Source of the DNA: Bacteroidales bacterium
GTDB taxonomy: Bacteria > Bacteroidota > Bacteroidia > Bacteroidales > UBA7960
DNA: 6,220 bases
Assembly: GCA_007131125.1 (NCBI GenBank)
Contig: SLRE01000060.1
Span: 1 to 6,220 of the forward strand
Direction: 5' to 3'
Part shown: positions 1 to 6,220 of the stretch, in pieces
Layout of the letters: every line of letters starts with the position of its first letter
How positions within the stretch are numbered: position 1 is the first letter of the stretch
The notes under the pieces: generated by a model
Seen by the model: the letters and a program-made list of their open reading frames with translations, nothing else
Databases searched by the model: none
What the model was told of the DNA's origin: nothing
Program-made: the position numbers and the translations under genes

Positions 1-1028
1 ATATAAAAAAAATCAAAAAGCCCGGTGAGCCACTCAACTTTTTAATTATGACCGGGGGAGGAGATGAGCGCATTGCTGTTGAAATTATGAAAGCCGGTGC
101 TATCGATTACCTCATCAAAGAAAAAGGCTTTTTTAACCGGGTGCATATGGCAGTGGAGCAGGCTTTTGAGCACATCCGGCTGAAAGCAGAACTTGAAGAA
201 TCCCGGGCCAAACTGCAAAAAAGCATACAAAAGCAAAAGGAGCTTAATGCCCGCGTTACCAGGCAGAAAACTGCCCTTGAAGTAGAGAAAGCCGAAAAAG
301 ACCGTTTGCTGCGAAACATTCTTCCCGAAAAAATTGCCAAAGAGTTAATGGACAAGGGCACTGCCAAAGCCCGTTATTACGAAAAAGCAACCGTTATGTT
401 TGCCGATGTGGAGGCTTTCTCCTCCAAATCGGTCTTTTTTACTCCTATTGAGCTGGTTGAAAAACTCGATGAATACTTCTGTGCTTTTGATACCATAATT
501 GAAAAGCAAAACCTTGAAAAAATCAAAACTATCGGAGATTGTTATATGTGTGCCGGTGGTATACCACAGGAAGACCCCCTGCATCCTTTCAGGGTGGTAT
601 TGGCCGGTCTTCAAATCCAGGATTTGACTGGGGATTTGAAGGCCCGGGCCGAAAAAAAAGGTAAAACCTCATTTGAACTCAGGCTGGGCATCCATACCGG
701 CGAAGTGGTGGCCGGGGTAATCGGACGCAAAAAGTTTGCATACGATATATGGGGAAATGCTGCAAACATGGCCAGCTGGATGGTAATGGCCGGGGAGGTG
801 GGAAAGGTAAATGTTTCGAAAAAAACCCACGACCTGGTGTGTGATTTATTTGATTGCACTCCCAGGGGAAATATTCCCGTGAAAAATGATCAGGCCGTGC
901 CCATGTTTTTTATCAATAAAATTGCTCCCGGATTTCATTCCGATAAAAAAGGACTGGTGCCCAATGAAGAATTCTGGGACAAGGCTTCCGCAATATCAGG
1001 ACTGGCTGCTGAAAAAAACAACAACTGA
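1..1028 (+). CDS. Receiver-linked class III adenylate/guanylate cyclase, 5' partial
   Basis: The reading frame is open to the window edge (first full codon at base 3), so the true start lies outside; the Met at base 48 is inside the receiver domain, not a start. Numbering from that Met: the end of a receiver domain (beta4 LNFLIMTGGGDE with its Thr, beta5 DYLIK with its Lys) covers up to about residue 40; a charged coiled-coil signalling helix runs about 42-90; the cyclase domain runs about 90-290, opened by the usual LLRNILPEKIAKEL segment. Both metal aspartates are present: D120 (FADVEAF) and D164 (KTIGDCY). The base-specifying residues K160 and D233 (AYDIWG) are of the adenylate type, so the inferred product is cAMP. 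N240 is kept, but residue 244, where class III cyclases have the transition-state Arg (NxASR), is Trp. There is no membrane segment in the visible part, so a cytosolic protein is likely. Phosphorylation of the receiver presumably controls cyclase output. Family assignment is firm; activity is uncertain. Confidence 0.93.
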   Translation, partial: IKKIKKPGEPLNFLIMTGGGDERIAVEIMKAGAIDYLIKEKGFFNRVHMAVEQAFEHIRLKAELEESRAKLQKSIQKQKELNARVTRQKTALEVEKAEKDRLLRNILPEKIAKELMDKGTAKARYYEKATVMFADVEAFSSKSVFFTPIELVEKLDEYFCAFDTIIEKQNLEKIKTIGDCYMCAGGIPQEDPLHPFRVVLAGLQIQDLTGDLKARAEKKGKTSFELRLGIHTGEVVAGVIGRKKFAYDIWGNAANMASWMVMAGEVGKVNVSKKTHDLVCDLFDCTPRGNIPVKNDQAVPMFFINKIAPGFHSDKKGLVPNEEFWDKASAISGLAAEKNNN

Positions 1029-1065
1029 ACTATTTATTTCCCAAAAGTTTCGAACCATAAGCATA

Positions 1066-1079
1066 CTTGTTAAAACAAG
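1066..1079. repeat. Short dyad over the -33 region, possible operator
   Basis: CTTGTT at 1066-1071 and AACAAG at 1074-1079 are perfect 6-base inverted arms around an AA spacer. The dyad overlaps the TTG of the proposed -33 element, where a bound regulator could block or tune transcription. Arms of this length turn up by chance about once in a window this size, so only the position makes it notable. Confidence 0.25.
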
Positions 1080-1096
1080 AGATTATCGTAATTTTG
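1067..1096 (+). promoter_or_regulatory. Candidate Bacteroidota sigma-A promoter for the hybrid kinase gene
   Basis: TAATTTTG at 1089-1096 is a full match to the Bacteroidota -7 element TAnnTTTG. TTG at 1067-1069 lies 19 bases upstream, the spacing usual for the -33 element. Transcription would begin near 1101-1103, leaving a leader of about 30 bases before the kinase ATG at 1132. No terminator hairpin is visible after the cyclase stop, so read-through from the upstream gene is also possible. Inferred from motif and spacing only. Confidence 0.55.
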
Positions 1097-1131
1097 CTTG
1101 GTTTAAAACAACCCGCTTTTTAAAAATATAG

Positions 1132-3474
1132 ATGGACCGGTTTTTCGGACATACGCAGCAACAGCAATATCAAATCGTGGTAATCGAGGATGATATTGCC
1201 CTGAATAAACTTATCCAGAAAAGGTTGGAAAGGCAGGGGTTTTCAACCGACGGCTTTTTTACCGGAAGCGAAGCCCTGGAATGGATACGCAGAAACCCTG
1301 ATGAAAGCATTCTCTACCTGCTGGACTATAACCTCTACGATATGAGCGGGGAAGAGCTGGTGAGAACCCTGAAAAATGAAGGCATCCAAATACCCTTTGT
1401 AATCATAACCGGTCATGGCGATGAAAAAATTGCCGTGGAAATGATGAAGCTTGGTGCCCTGGATTATATGATTAAGGACTCCAGCTTTATCGACCTTTTG
1501 CCAACGGTAATTTTCCAGGTAATCAATCACCTTGATGTGCAGCGGCAGCTTGCCGAGTCGCAGGTGGCCCTGAAAAAAAGTGAAGAAAAGCACCGAAGCA
1601 TTTTTGAAAACATCCAGGACGTTTATTTTGAACTTACACCCGATGCTTTTGTAATAGAATTGTCGCCCTCTGCTGAAAATGTTTTCCTCTACAAAAAGGA
1701 AGAATTGCTTGGCAAACCCTTTTTTGATGATAAAAATGTGGAAAACCTTTTTATTGACAGGCTTCAGCAAAAGGGTTATGTTTCGGATTTTGAAGTTTAC
1801 CTCACCCGAAAGGACAAAGTAAGGATACCCTGTTCCTTTACCTGCAAATACCTTTATCATCAGGACGGCACTCCACGTAAAATCATTGGAACCATACGCA
1901 ATATATCAGGGCGTAAGCAGGTAGAAGAAGCCTTGCGCATCAGCGAGGAGCGCTACCGCATCCTGGCCGAAAATTCAAGCGACATGATTTCCAAGCACAA
2001 CTGGGACCGTACCTACCTGTATGTGTCGCCTGCCAGCAGGCATCTGCTTGGATTTGAACCCGAAGAACTCATCGGTCAGTCAGCCTACCAGCTTATTCAT
2101 CCCGATGATATTGAAAAAATCAGGCGAAACCATGTTAAAATGCTTGAAAGCCAGTCAGGCTCCTTTATCGAAAGCTACCGCATAAGAAAAAGCGACGGAC
2201 AATACATTTGGTTTGAAACCAACAACCAGGTTCTTTTCAACCCTAAAACCGAACTGGTTGAGGAGATTGTTTGCGTAAGCCGTGATATTACCGAGCGCAA
2301 GGAAAAAGAAGAATTGCTCAAAGCCAAGGAAGTGGCTGAAAGGGCCAATAAAGCCAAATCGGAATTCCTGGCCAATATGAGTCATGAAATCCGCAACCCC
2401 CTCAATGCTATCATTGGTATGACCAAAACCCTTGGAAAAACCAAAATGGATGATGACCAGCAGAATTACCTGAACTCCATTCTGATTTCCTCCAACATCC
2501 TGTTAAGCATTTTGAATGACATCCTGGATTTCTCAAAAATTGAAGCCAACAAAATTGAGCTTACTTTTTCCGATTTCAACCTGCGAAAAACAGTCGAGGA
2601 AGTGGTTGATGCTTTCAGACCCCAGACTGACCAGAAAAATATTGAACTCAATATTAACTTTTTGAATGCCCTGCCGGAATTTATTTATGGAGATGAGAAA
2701 AAAATCCGGCAAATATTGAATAACCTGCTCAGTAATGCCATAAAGTTTACCAATGAAGGAAAAGTTGAGGTAGAAGTTGAAAAAAAATTTGCTGATAATG
2801 AGAACCTTCAGTTGGTTTTTTCCGTTAAAGACACAGGGATTGGTGTTAAAAATGAAGATATTCCCACATTATTCGAATCTTTTCGTCAGCTGGATATTTC
2901 TACCCGCAAAGAATACCAGGGAACCGGCCTTGGCCTGAATATTGTCAAAAGTTTGGTGGAGCTGATGAGCGGTGAGGTGTTTTTTGAAAGTGAGTTTGGA
3001 AAAGGCAGTAAGGTTACCTTTCAGATACCGGTTTTGGGCCATTTGAAGGAAAAGCCTTTCCCGGAGCCAGATAAAATTGAAGAGGAAAAAGCTAATATTG
3101 TGGAAAAAGAATTGAAGATACTGGTTGCCGAAGATGATGCCATTAACCAGCTTTATCTTGCAGGTTTCCTGAAATCGCAGGGTTGGAAGGTGGATACCGC
3201 TTCCAACGGGGTTCAGGCCATCGAGAAGTTTGAAAAAAATACCTACGACCTGGTTTTGATGGATGGTCAGATGCCCAGGATGGATGGCTTTGAAACAACC
3301 CGCCGGATAAGAGAAATGGAGCAAAAAACAGGTGTTCATACTCCCATTATCGCCATTACCGGGTATGCCATTCCCGGGGACAGGGAAAAATTCCTGGAAG
3401 CCGGAATGGATGATTACATCTCCAAACCTGTTGATGAACAAAAACTGGTGGATATCATCCGGCGGATGACCTGA
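1132..3474 (+). CDS. Soluble hybrid sensor histidine kinase (REC-PAS-PAS-HisKA-HATPase-REC)
   Basis: This 780-residue protein should autophosphorylate and pass phosphate to receiver domains. N-terminal receiver, about 13-130: acidic pocket D20/D21, phosphoacceptor D65 (LYLLDYN), T93, K115. First PAS, about 150-263; second PAS, about 270-390, ending in the usual SRDITERK. HisKA about 405-475, with H418 in SHEIRNPLN. HATPase_c about 515-635: N-box N535 (LLSNAIKFT), G1 DTGIG 567-571, F-box FESFRQLD 581-588, G2 GTGLGL 597-602. C-terminal receiver about 661-780: E667/D668, phosphoacceptor D711 (LMDGQMP), T743, K765. There is no signal peptide, transmembrane segment or HPt domain, so it senses a cytosolic cue through PAS and needs an outside HPt or receiver partner. 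The start is fixed by an in-frame TAG directly before the ATG; no Shine-Dalgarno is seen. The upstream receiver-cyclase is the obvious candidate partner (inference). The ligand is unknown. Confidence 0.95.
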   Translation: MDRFFGHTQQQQYQIVVIEDDIALNKLIQKRLERQGFSTDGFFTGSEALEWIRRNPDESILYLLDYNLYDMSGEELVRTLKNEGIQIPFVIITGHGDEKIAVEMMKLGALDYMIKDSSFIDLLPTVIFQVINHLDVQRQLAESQVALKKSEEKHRSIFENIQDVYFELTPDAFVIELSPSAENVFLYKKEELLGKPFFDDKNVENLFIDRLQQKGYVSDFEVYLTRKDKVRIPCSFTCKYLYHQDGTPRKIIGTIRNISGRKQVEEALRISEERYRILAENSSDMISKHNWDRTYLYVSPASRHLLGFEPEELIGQSAYQLIHPDDIEKIRRNHVKMLESQSGSFIESYRIRKSDGQYIWFETNNQVLFNPKTELVEEIVCVSRDITERKEKEELLKAKEVAERANKAKSEFLANMSHEIRNPLNAIIGMTKTLGKTKMDDDQQNYLNSILISSNILLSILNDILDFSKIEANKIELTFSDFNLRKTVEEVVDAFRPQTDQKNIELNINFLNALPEFIYGDEKKIRQILNNLLSNAIKFTNEGKVEVEVEKKFADNENLQLVFSVKDTGIGVKNEDIPTLFESFRQLDISTRKEYQGTGLGLNIVKSLVELMSGEVFFESEFGKGSKVTFQIPVLGHLKEKPFPEPDKIEEEKANIVEKELKILVAEDDAINQLYLAGFLKSQGWKVDTASNGVQAIEKFEKNTYDLVLMDGQMPRMDGFETTRRIREMEQKTGVHTPIIAITGYAIPGDREKFLEAGMDDYISKPVDEQKLVDIIRRMT

Positions 3475-3523
3475 AAAACTTTTTTACCCATACCGGTATT
3501 GAATATTTCCGGCAAAATATATT

Positions 3524-3556
3524 AAAAAAGGCGCTTCGAGAACGAAGCGCCTTTTT
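3524..3556. terminator. Bidirectional intrinsic terminator between convergent genes
   Basis: GGCGCTTCG (3530-3538) and CGAAGCGCC (3543-3551) form a perfect 9-bp stem with an AGAA loop. Five T follow at 3552-3556 and six A precede at 3524-3529, so both strands give a GC-rich hairpin followed by a U run. It starts about 50 bases after the kinase stop and lies about 21 bases past the pgk stop on the other strand, so it should end both transcripts. Confidence 0.92.
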
Positions 3557-3577
3557 ACTTTTTATTCCGGGATACTT

Positions 3578-4780
3578 TTACTCATTAATTGCTTTTACGC
3601 CGGGCAGGGTTTTTCCTTCCATATATTCCAGCAGTGCCCCACCGCCTGTACTTACGTAGCTTACTTTTTCTTCGAGTCCAAGCTGGTTGATGGCAGCCAC
3701 TGAATCCCCGCCCCCGATTAGGGTAAAACCGCCTTTTTCGGTGGTCTTAACCAGGGCTTCGGCAATGGCTTTGGTGCCTTTGGCAAATGACGACATTTCA
3801 AAAACTCCCATGGGACCGTTCCACAATACCGTTTTGGCATTTTCAAGTATCTTTTCGAATTTGCTGATGCTTTCGGGGCCGATATCCAGCCCAAGCCATC
3901 CGTCAGGAATGTTGTCGGCCTTTACGTTCTGGGTTTTGGCATCGTTGGCAAACTTATCGGCTATTACCGCATCCGGAGGGATATGAAGTTTTATCCCCTT
4001 GTCGCGGGCCTTTTTAATGATATCCCTTGCTGTTTCCAGGTATTCGTTTTCCACCATGCTGTCGCCGATTTGCCCACCCTCGGCCTTAATAAAAGTAAAC
4101 ATCATGCCTCCGCCAATAATCATTTCGTCTGCCTTGTCGAGCAGGTTTTCCAGGATGCCGATTTTGGAGCTAACTTTGGCCCCTCCAATTACCGCCACAT
4201 AGGGTTTTTTGGTGTCGCCCAGTACCTTGTCAATGCTTTTCAGCTCCCTGGCCAGGAGGTATCCGAACATTTTTTTATCCGGGAAAAATTTTGCTACAAT
4301 GGTGGTGGAGGCATGAGCCCTGTGTGCCGTTCCAAATGCATCATTAACATAAAGGTCGGCAAGGCCGGCCAGCTTTTTAGCAAAACGTTCATCCCCTTTG
4401 GTTTCTTCTTTATGAAAACGGAGATTTTCCAGCAAAAGCACCTCTCCGGGTTGCAACTCTTTTGAGAGCCTTTCGGCTGACTCCCCGATACAATCATCAG
4501 CAAATTTTACTTCGGCTCCAACCAGCTTGCTAAGGTGGGATTTCAGATGCTTTAACGAGAATTTCTCTTCAGGGCCTTCTTTGGGCCGCCCAAGATGCGA
4601 CATCAGGATTACAGACCCATTGTCTTCCAGTATTTTTTTAACGGTGGGAACAGCTGCACGCATTCGTGAATCATCCGTAATCTGAAAATCGCTGTTTAGC
4701 GGTACATTGAAATCCACGCGAATCAATGCTCTCTTTCCTGAAAAATTAAAATCATCAATGGTTTTCATATCAATCTTCAT
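3578..4780 (-). CDS. pgk: Phosphoglycerate kinase
   Basis: This cytosolic glycolytic enzyme converts 1,3-bisphosphoglycerate and ADP to 3-phosphoglycerate and ATP, and works in reverse in gluconeogenesis. The 400 residues match the usual bacterial length of about 390-400. N-domain substrate site: RVDFNVP 21-27 (D23, N25), R39, HLGRP 62-66 (H62, R65), R121 in ENLRF, R154 in AHRAH. Nucleotide-binding C-domain: GGAKVSSK 199-206 (K202), WNGPMGVFE 320-328 (E328), GGGDS 356-360 (D359), and STGGGALLEYMEGK near the C-terminus. An in-frame TAA sits directly before the first ATG, so this is the longest possible form. A second Met at residue 5 (MKTIDDFNF) matches where relatives commonly begin, so a 396-residue form starting at 4768 is possible. 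No clear promoter or Shine-Dalgarno is seen upstream. The gene stands alone, convergent with the kinase and divergent from the aminotransferase; no other glycolytic gene is in the window. Confidence 0.98.
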   Translation of the reverse strand: MKIDMKTIDDFNFSGKRALIRVDFNVPLNSDFQITDDSRMRAAVPTVKKILEDNGSVILMSHLGRPKEGPEEKFSLKHLKSHLSKLVGAEVKFADDCIGESAERLSKELQPGEVLLLENLRFHKEETKGDERFAKKLAGLADLYVNDAFGTAHRAHASTTIVAKFFPDKKMFGYLLARELKSIDKVLGDTKKPYVAVIGGAKVSSKIGILENLLDKADEMIIGGGMMFTFIKAEGGQIGDSMVENEYLETARDIIKKARDKGIKLHIPPDAVIADKFANDAKTQNVKADNIPDGWLGLDIGPESISKFEKILENAKTVLWNGPMGVFEMSSFAKGTKAIAEALVKTTEKGGFTLIGGGDSVAAINQLGLEEKVSYVSTGGGALLEYMEGKTLPGVKAINE

Positions 4781-4897
4781 TTAGTGTTTTGTAAAAATCT
4801 TTTTCAACAAAATATTCAGTAATAAAAAAAGGCATTCAAAAAAATCCAACGCCATCCTGTCAGTGCTTCCGGAGAAGGAAAATTGGGAAAATTCCTT

Positions 4898-4905
4898 TAT
4901 TTTTG
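4898..4905 (+). promoter_or_regulatory. Candidate -7 promoter element for the aminotransferase gene
   Basis: TATTTTTG fully matches the Bacteroidota TAnnTTTG element. No TTG lies at the usual distance upstream: the nearest, at 4883-4885, is only 12 bases away. The leader to the ATG at 5025 would be about 110 bases. A weak call from one half of the promoter only. Confidence 0.3.
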
Positions 4906-4911
4906 TGCCCT

Positions 4912-4973
4912 GCCAAAGCAAGGTTCAAAATATAAAGTTACTACTTTTTAAAAAAACGAAAACCCGCTTTGGC
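4912..4973 (+). repeat. 8-base inverted repeat in the aminotransferase leader
   Basis: GCCAAAGC (4912-4919) is perfectly complementary to GCTTTGGC (4966-4973), with 46 AT-rich bases between. In a transcript starting near 4911 this could fold as a stem closing a large loop at the 5' end. The loop shows no conserved riboswitch core that I recognise, and the pairing could be chance. Confidence 0.2.
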
Positions 4974-5024
4974 TGTTCAAATGGCCTGAAACAAAAAAAG
5001 CATAGAAAAAAACCATCAAGTATA

Positions 5025-6182
5025 ATGAATCCATATCCAGAAGCTATCCACAGCAAACTACCCCAGACCGGCACTTCAGTTTTTGCCGTAATGTCGCAGC
5101 TTGCAAACCAGCACAATGCCATCAATCTTTCCCAGGGTTTTCCTGATTTTCCTGTTTCGGAAGAGCTCATCGGCCTGGTGCATAAATACATGAAAAAGGG
5201 TTTGAACCAGTATGCACCCATGCCCGGAGTTCCGGCCCTCAGGGAAAGGATTGCAGAGAAAACCGAGTTTCTTTATACGGCAAGCTATGACCCTGAAACC
5301 GAAATCACCATTACCGCCGGGGCGACCCAGGCCATTTTTTCAGCCATTACCGCATTTATCAGGGAAGAAGATGAAGTGATAGTATTTGAACCTGCATACG
5401 ACAGTTATGTGCCGGCCATTAAGCTTAACGGAGGGGTGCCCATAGTCTTTAACCTGAAATCTCCCGATTACCATATTGACTGGGATGAGGTGAAGAAACT
5501 GCTTAACTCCCGCACACGCATGATTATTATCAACTCTCCGCATAACCCTACGGGGAGCATCCTTTCGGCCAAAGATATGATGGCCCTGGAGAAGCTGACA
5601 AAAAACACCGGCATCATTGTTTTGAGTGATGAAGTGTATGAACACATTATTTTTGACGGGTTGGAGCATCAAAGTGTTTGCCGTTACCCAAAACTGGCCG
5701 AGCGCAGCCTTGTGATGTGCTCATTTGGAAAAACATTTCATGCCACCGGATGGAAAATGGGTTATTGTGTGGCCCCGGAAAATCTGATGAAAGAATTCCG
5801 GAAAACCCATCAGTTTGTGGTGTTCTGTGCCAATACCCCGGTCCAGCATGCCATGGCAGAATACCTTGAAAACAAGGAAAATTACATGGGACTCAGCCGA
5901 ATGTATGAAAAGAAAAGGGACTTTTTCAACCAGGCATTAGCTTCTTCCCGGTTTAAAATCACCCCAACCCGTGGCACTTACTTTCAGTTGCTCGATTACA
6001 GCAAAATTACCGATGAAGAAGAAATGGATTTTGCCCGCAGGCTCATCCTGGAGCATGGGGTGGGTTCCGTTCCTACTTCTTCCTTTTACAGCAAGCCTTT
6101 CAACAATCATTCCCTTAGGTTTTGCTTTGCCAAATCAGAAGAAACACTCGAAAAAGCCGCAGAAATATTATGTCGAATATAA
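5025..6182 (+). CDS. ybdL: PLP-dependent methionine/glutamine aminotransferase, YbdL family
   Basis: This fold-type I aminotransferase (385 residues) resembles E. coli YbdL and the kynurenine aminotransferase/glutamine transaminase K group throughout. These enzymes move an amino group between methionine, aromatic amino acids or glutamine and their keto acids. Visible motifs: SKLPQTGTSVF at 10-20, NLSQGFPDF 34-42 at the substrate entrance, NQYAPMPG 61-68, AGATQAIF 99-106 (PLP phosphate loop), NSPHNPTG 170-177 (N174), SDEVYEH 201-207 (D202, Y205), Schiff-base K236 in SFGKTFHATGWK, and R365 in LRFCFAK, which binds the substrate carboxylate. The ATG at 5025 is chosen because it places SKLPQ.GT at the same distance from the start as in YbdL; the frame remains open upstream to a GTG at 4863, but that part is unlike the family. 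There is no Shine-Dalgarno. The 3' end overlaps an apparent omega-amidase gene, supporting glutamine as amino donor. Exact substrate preference is inferred; a kynurenine or general aromatic role remains possible. Confidence 0.93.
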   Translation: MNPYPEAIHSKLPQTGTSVFAVMSQLANQHNAINLSQGFPDFPVSEELIGLVHKYMKKGLNQYAPMPGVPALRERIAEKTEFLYTASYDPETEITITAGATQAIFSAITAFIREEDEVIVFEPAYDSYVPAIKLNGGVPIVFNLKSPDYHIDWDEVKKLLNSRTRMIIINSPHNPTGSILSAKDMMALEKLTKNTGIIVLSDEVYEHIIFDGLEHQSVCRYPKLAERSLVMCSFGKTFHATGWKMGYCVAPENLMKEFRKTHQFVVFCANTPVQHAMAEYLENKENYMGLSRMYEKKRDFFNQALASSRFKITPTRGTYFQLLDYSKITDEEEMDFARRLILEHGVGSVPTSSFYSKPFNNHSLRFCFAKSEETLEKAAEILCRI

Positions 6183-6220
6183 AAGTAACCCTTGTTCAAT
6201 CTTCCCTGCATTGGGAAAAC
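6170..6220 (+). CDS. Nitrilase-superfamily omega-amidase (YafV type), 3' partial
   Basis: An ATG at 6170 opens a frame that runs to the window end, giving MSNIKVTLVQSSLHWEN. This fits the first beta strand of carbon-nitrogen hydrolases, in particular the omega-amidase YafV/Nit2 group, which begin with a short 'lKvtlvQ..L.W.d' pattern. The catalytic Glu-Lys-Cys residues lie outside the window. The start overlaps the aminotransferase stop by 13 bases in another frame, a sign of one operon with coupled translation. In this group the enzyme hydrolyses alpha-ketoglutaramate, the product left when glutamine is the amino donor, to 2-oxoglutarate and ammonia. The call rests on 17 residues plus the neighbour, so the family is likely but not proven. 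Confidence 0.65.
   Translation, partial: MSNIKVTLVQSSLHWEN

Larger units (their letters stand above)
4781..5024. other. Divergent intergenic region between pgk and the aminotransferase gene
   Basis: These 244 AT-rich bases hold the leaders of both flanking genes. The + strand frame of the aminotransferase stays open back to a GTG at 4863. However, that 54-codon stretch gives a Lys-rich, family-atypical sequence, while the protein family begins about where the ATG at 5025 puts it, so I treat the stretch as untranslated. It contains a -7-like promoter element and an 8-base inverted repeat, listed separately. No riboswitch or small RNA was recognised. Confidence 0.6.

Noticed and set aside
886..1131. 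81-codon + strand frame between the cyclase and kinase genes
   Set aside because: It lies mostly inside the cyclase gene in another frame, its translation resembles no family, and it ends in TAG right before the kinase ATG. It is simply the upstream continuation of the kinase frame.
1243..1860. 205-codon - strand frame opposite the kinase gene
   Set aside because: It is antisense to conserved receiver and PAS coding sequence, with no recognisable domain or separate leader. Treated as a chance open frame.
2869..3441. 190-codon - strand frame opposite the kinase C-terminus
   Set aside because: It is antisense to the ATPase and second receiver, whose motifs are intact. The translation has no family features.
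3492..3511. Second hairpin CCGG...CCGG after the kinase stop
   Set aside because: Only the four outer pairs match well; the inner part does not pair without an impossible loop, and the strong terminator lies just downstream.
3983..4465. 160-codon + strand frame opposite pgk
   Set aside because: It mirrors highly conserved pgk sequence and has no domain of its own.
4808..4815. Possible - strand -7 element for pgk (CAAAATAT)
   Set aside because: It misses the TA of TAnnTTTG by one base of spacing, and no -33 element stands at a standard distance.
4863..5024. GTG start giving the aminotransferase a 54-residue N-terminal extension
   Set aside because: The extension is Lys-rich and unlike the family, whose members begin near the ATG at 5025. 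It is kept only as a leader-region observation.

Overview
The window looks like a chromosomal piece of a Bacteroidota bacterium, probably an environmental Bacteroidales/Marinilabiliales-type or related lineage. The grounds are AT-leaning coding sequence, starts without a Shine-Dalgarno motif in A/T-rich leaders, two matches to the Bacteroidota -7 promoter element TAnnTTTG, and protein sequences (phosphoglycerate kinase, class III cyclase) that read like those of that phylum. The placement rests on remembered family patterns, not on a search. No RNA gene, insertion sequence, CRISPR array or phage gene was seen.

Left part (1-3474, + strand): a signalling pair. The first gene enters from outside the window. 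It encodes the end of a response-regulator receiver domain, a coiled-coil linker and a class III nucleotide cyclase domain with adenine-type specificity residues. After 103 bases containing a good Bacteroidota promoter and a short dyad comes a complete soluble hybrid histidine kinase (REC-PAS-PAS-HisKA-HATPase-REC, 780 aa). The receivers of the two proteins are closely similar, which suggests a duplicated module and a shared phosphotransfer circuit ending in cyclic-nucleotide synthesis. The cyclase carries a Trp where the transition-state Arg is expected.

Middle (3475-4780): a strong bidirectional hairpin terminator separates the kinase from a convergent, complete phosphoglycerate kinase gene (pgk, - strand) with all catalytic motifs.

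Right part (4781-6220): a 244-base divergent intergenic region, then on the + strand a complete PLP-dependent aminotransferase of the YbdL (methionine/glutamine transaminase) family. Its last 13 bases overlap the start of a gene that leaves the window after 17 codons and looks like a nitrilase-superfamily omega-amidase (YafV type). Together these would form the glutamine transaminase/omega-amidase pair: the transaminase makes methionine from its keto acid using glutamine, and the amidase removes the alpha-ketoglutaramate by-product.

Most of the window is ordinary core metabolism plus a two-component/cyclic-nucleotide module. The points most worth a second look are the altered cyclase residue, the paired receivers and the dyad over the kinase promoter. 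I see no clearly new system.
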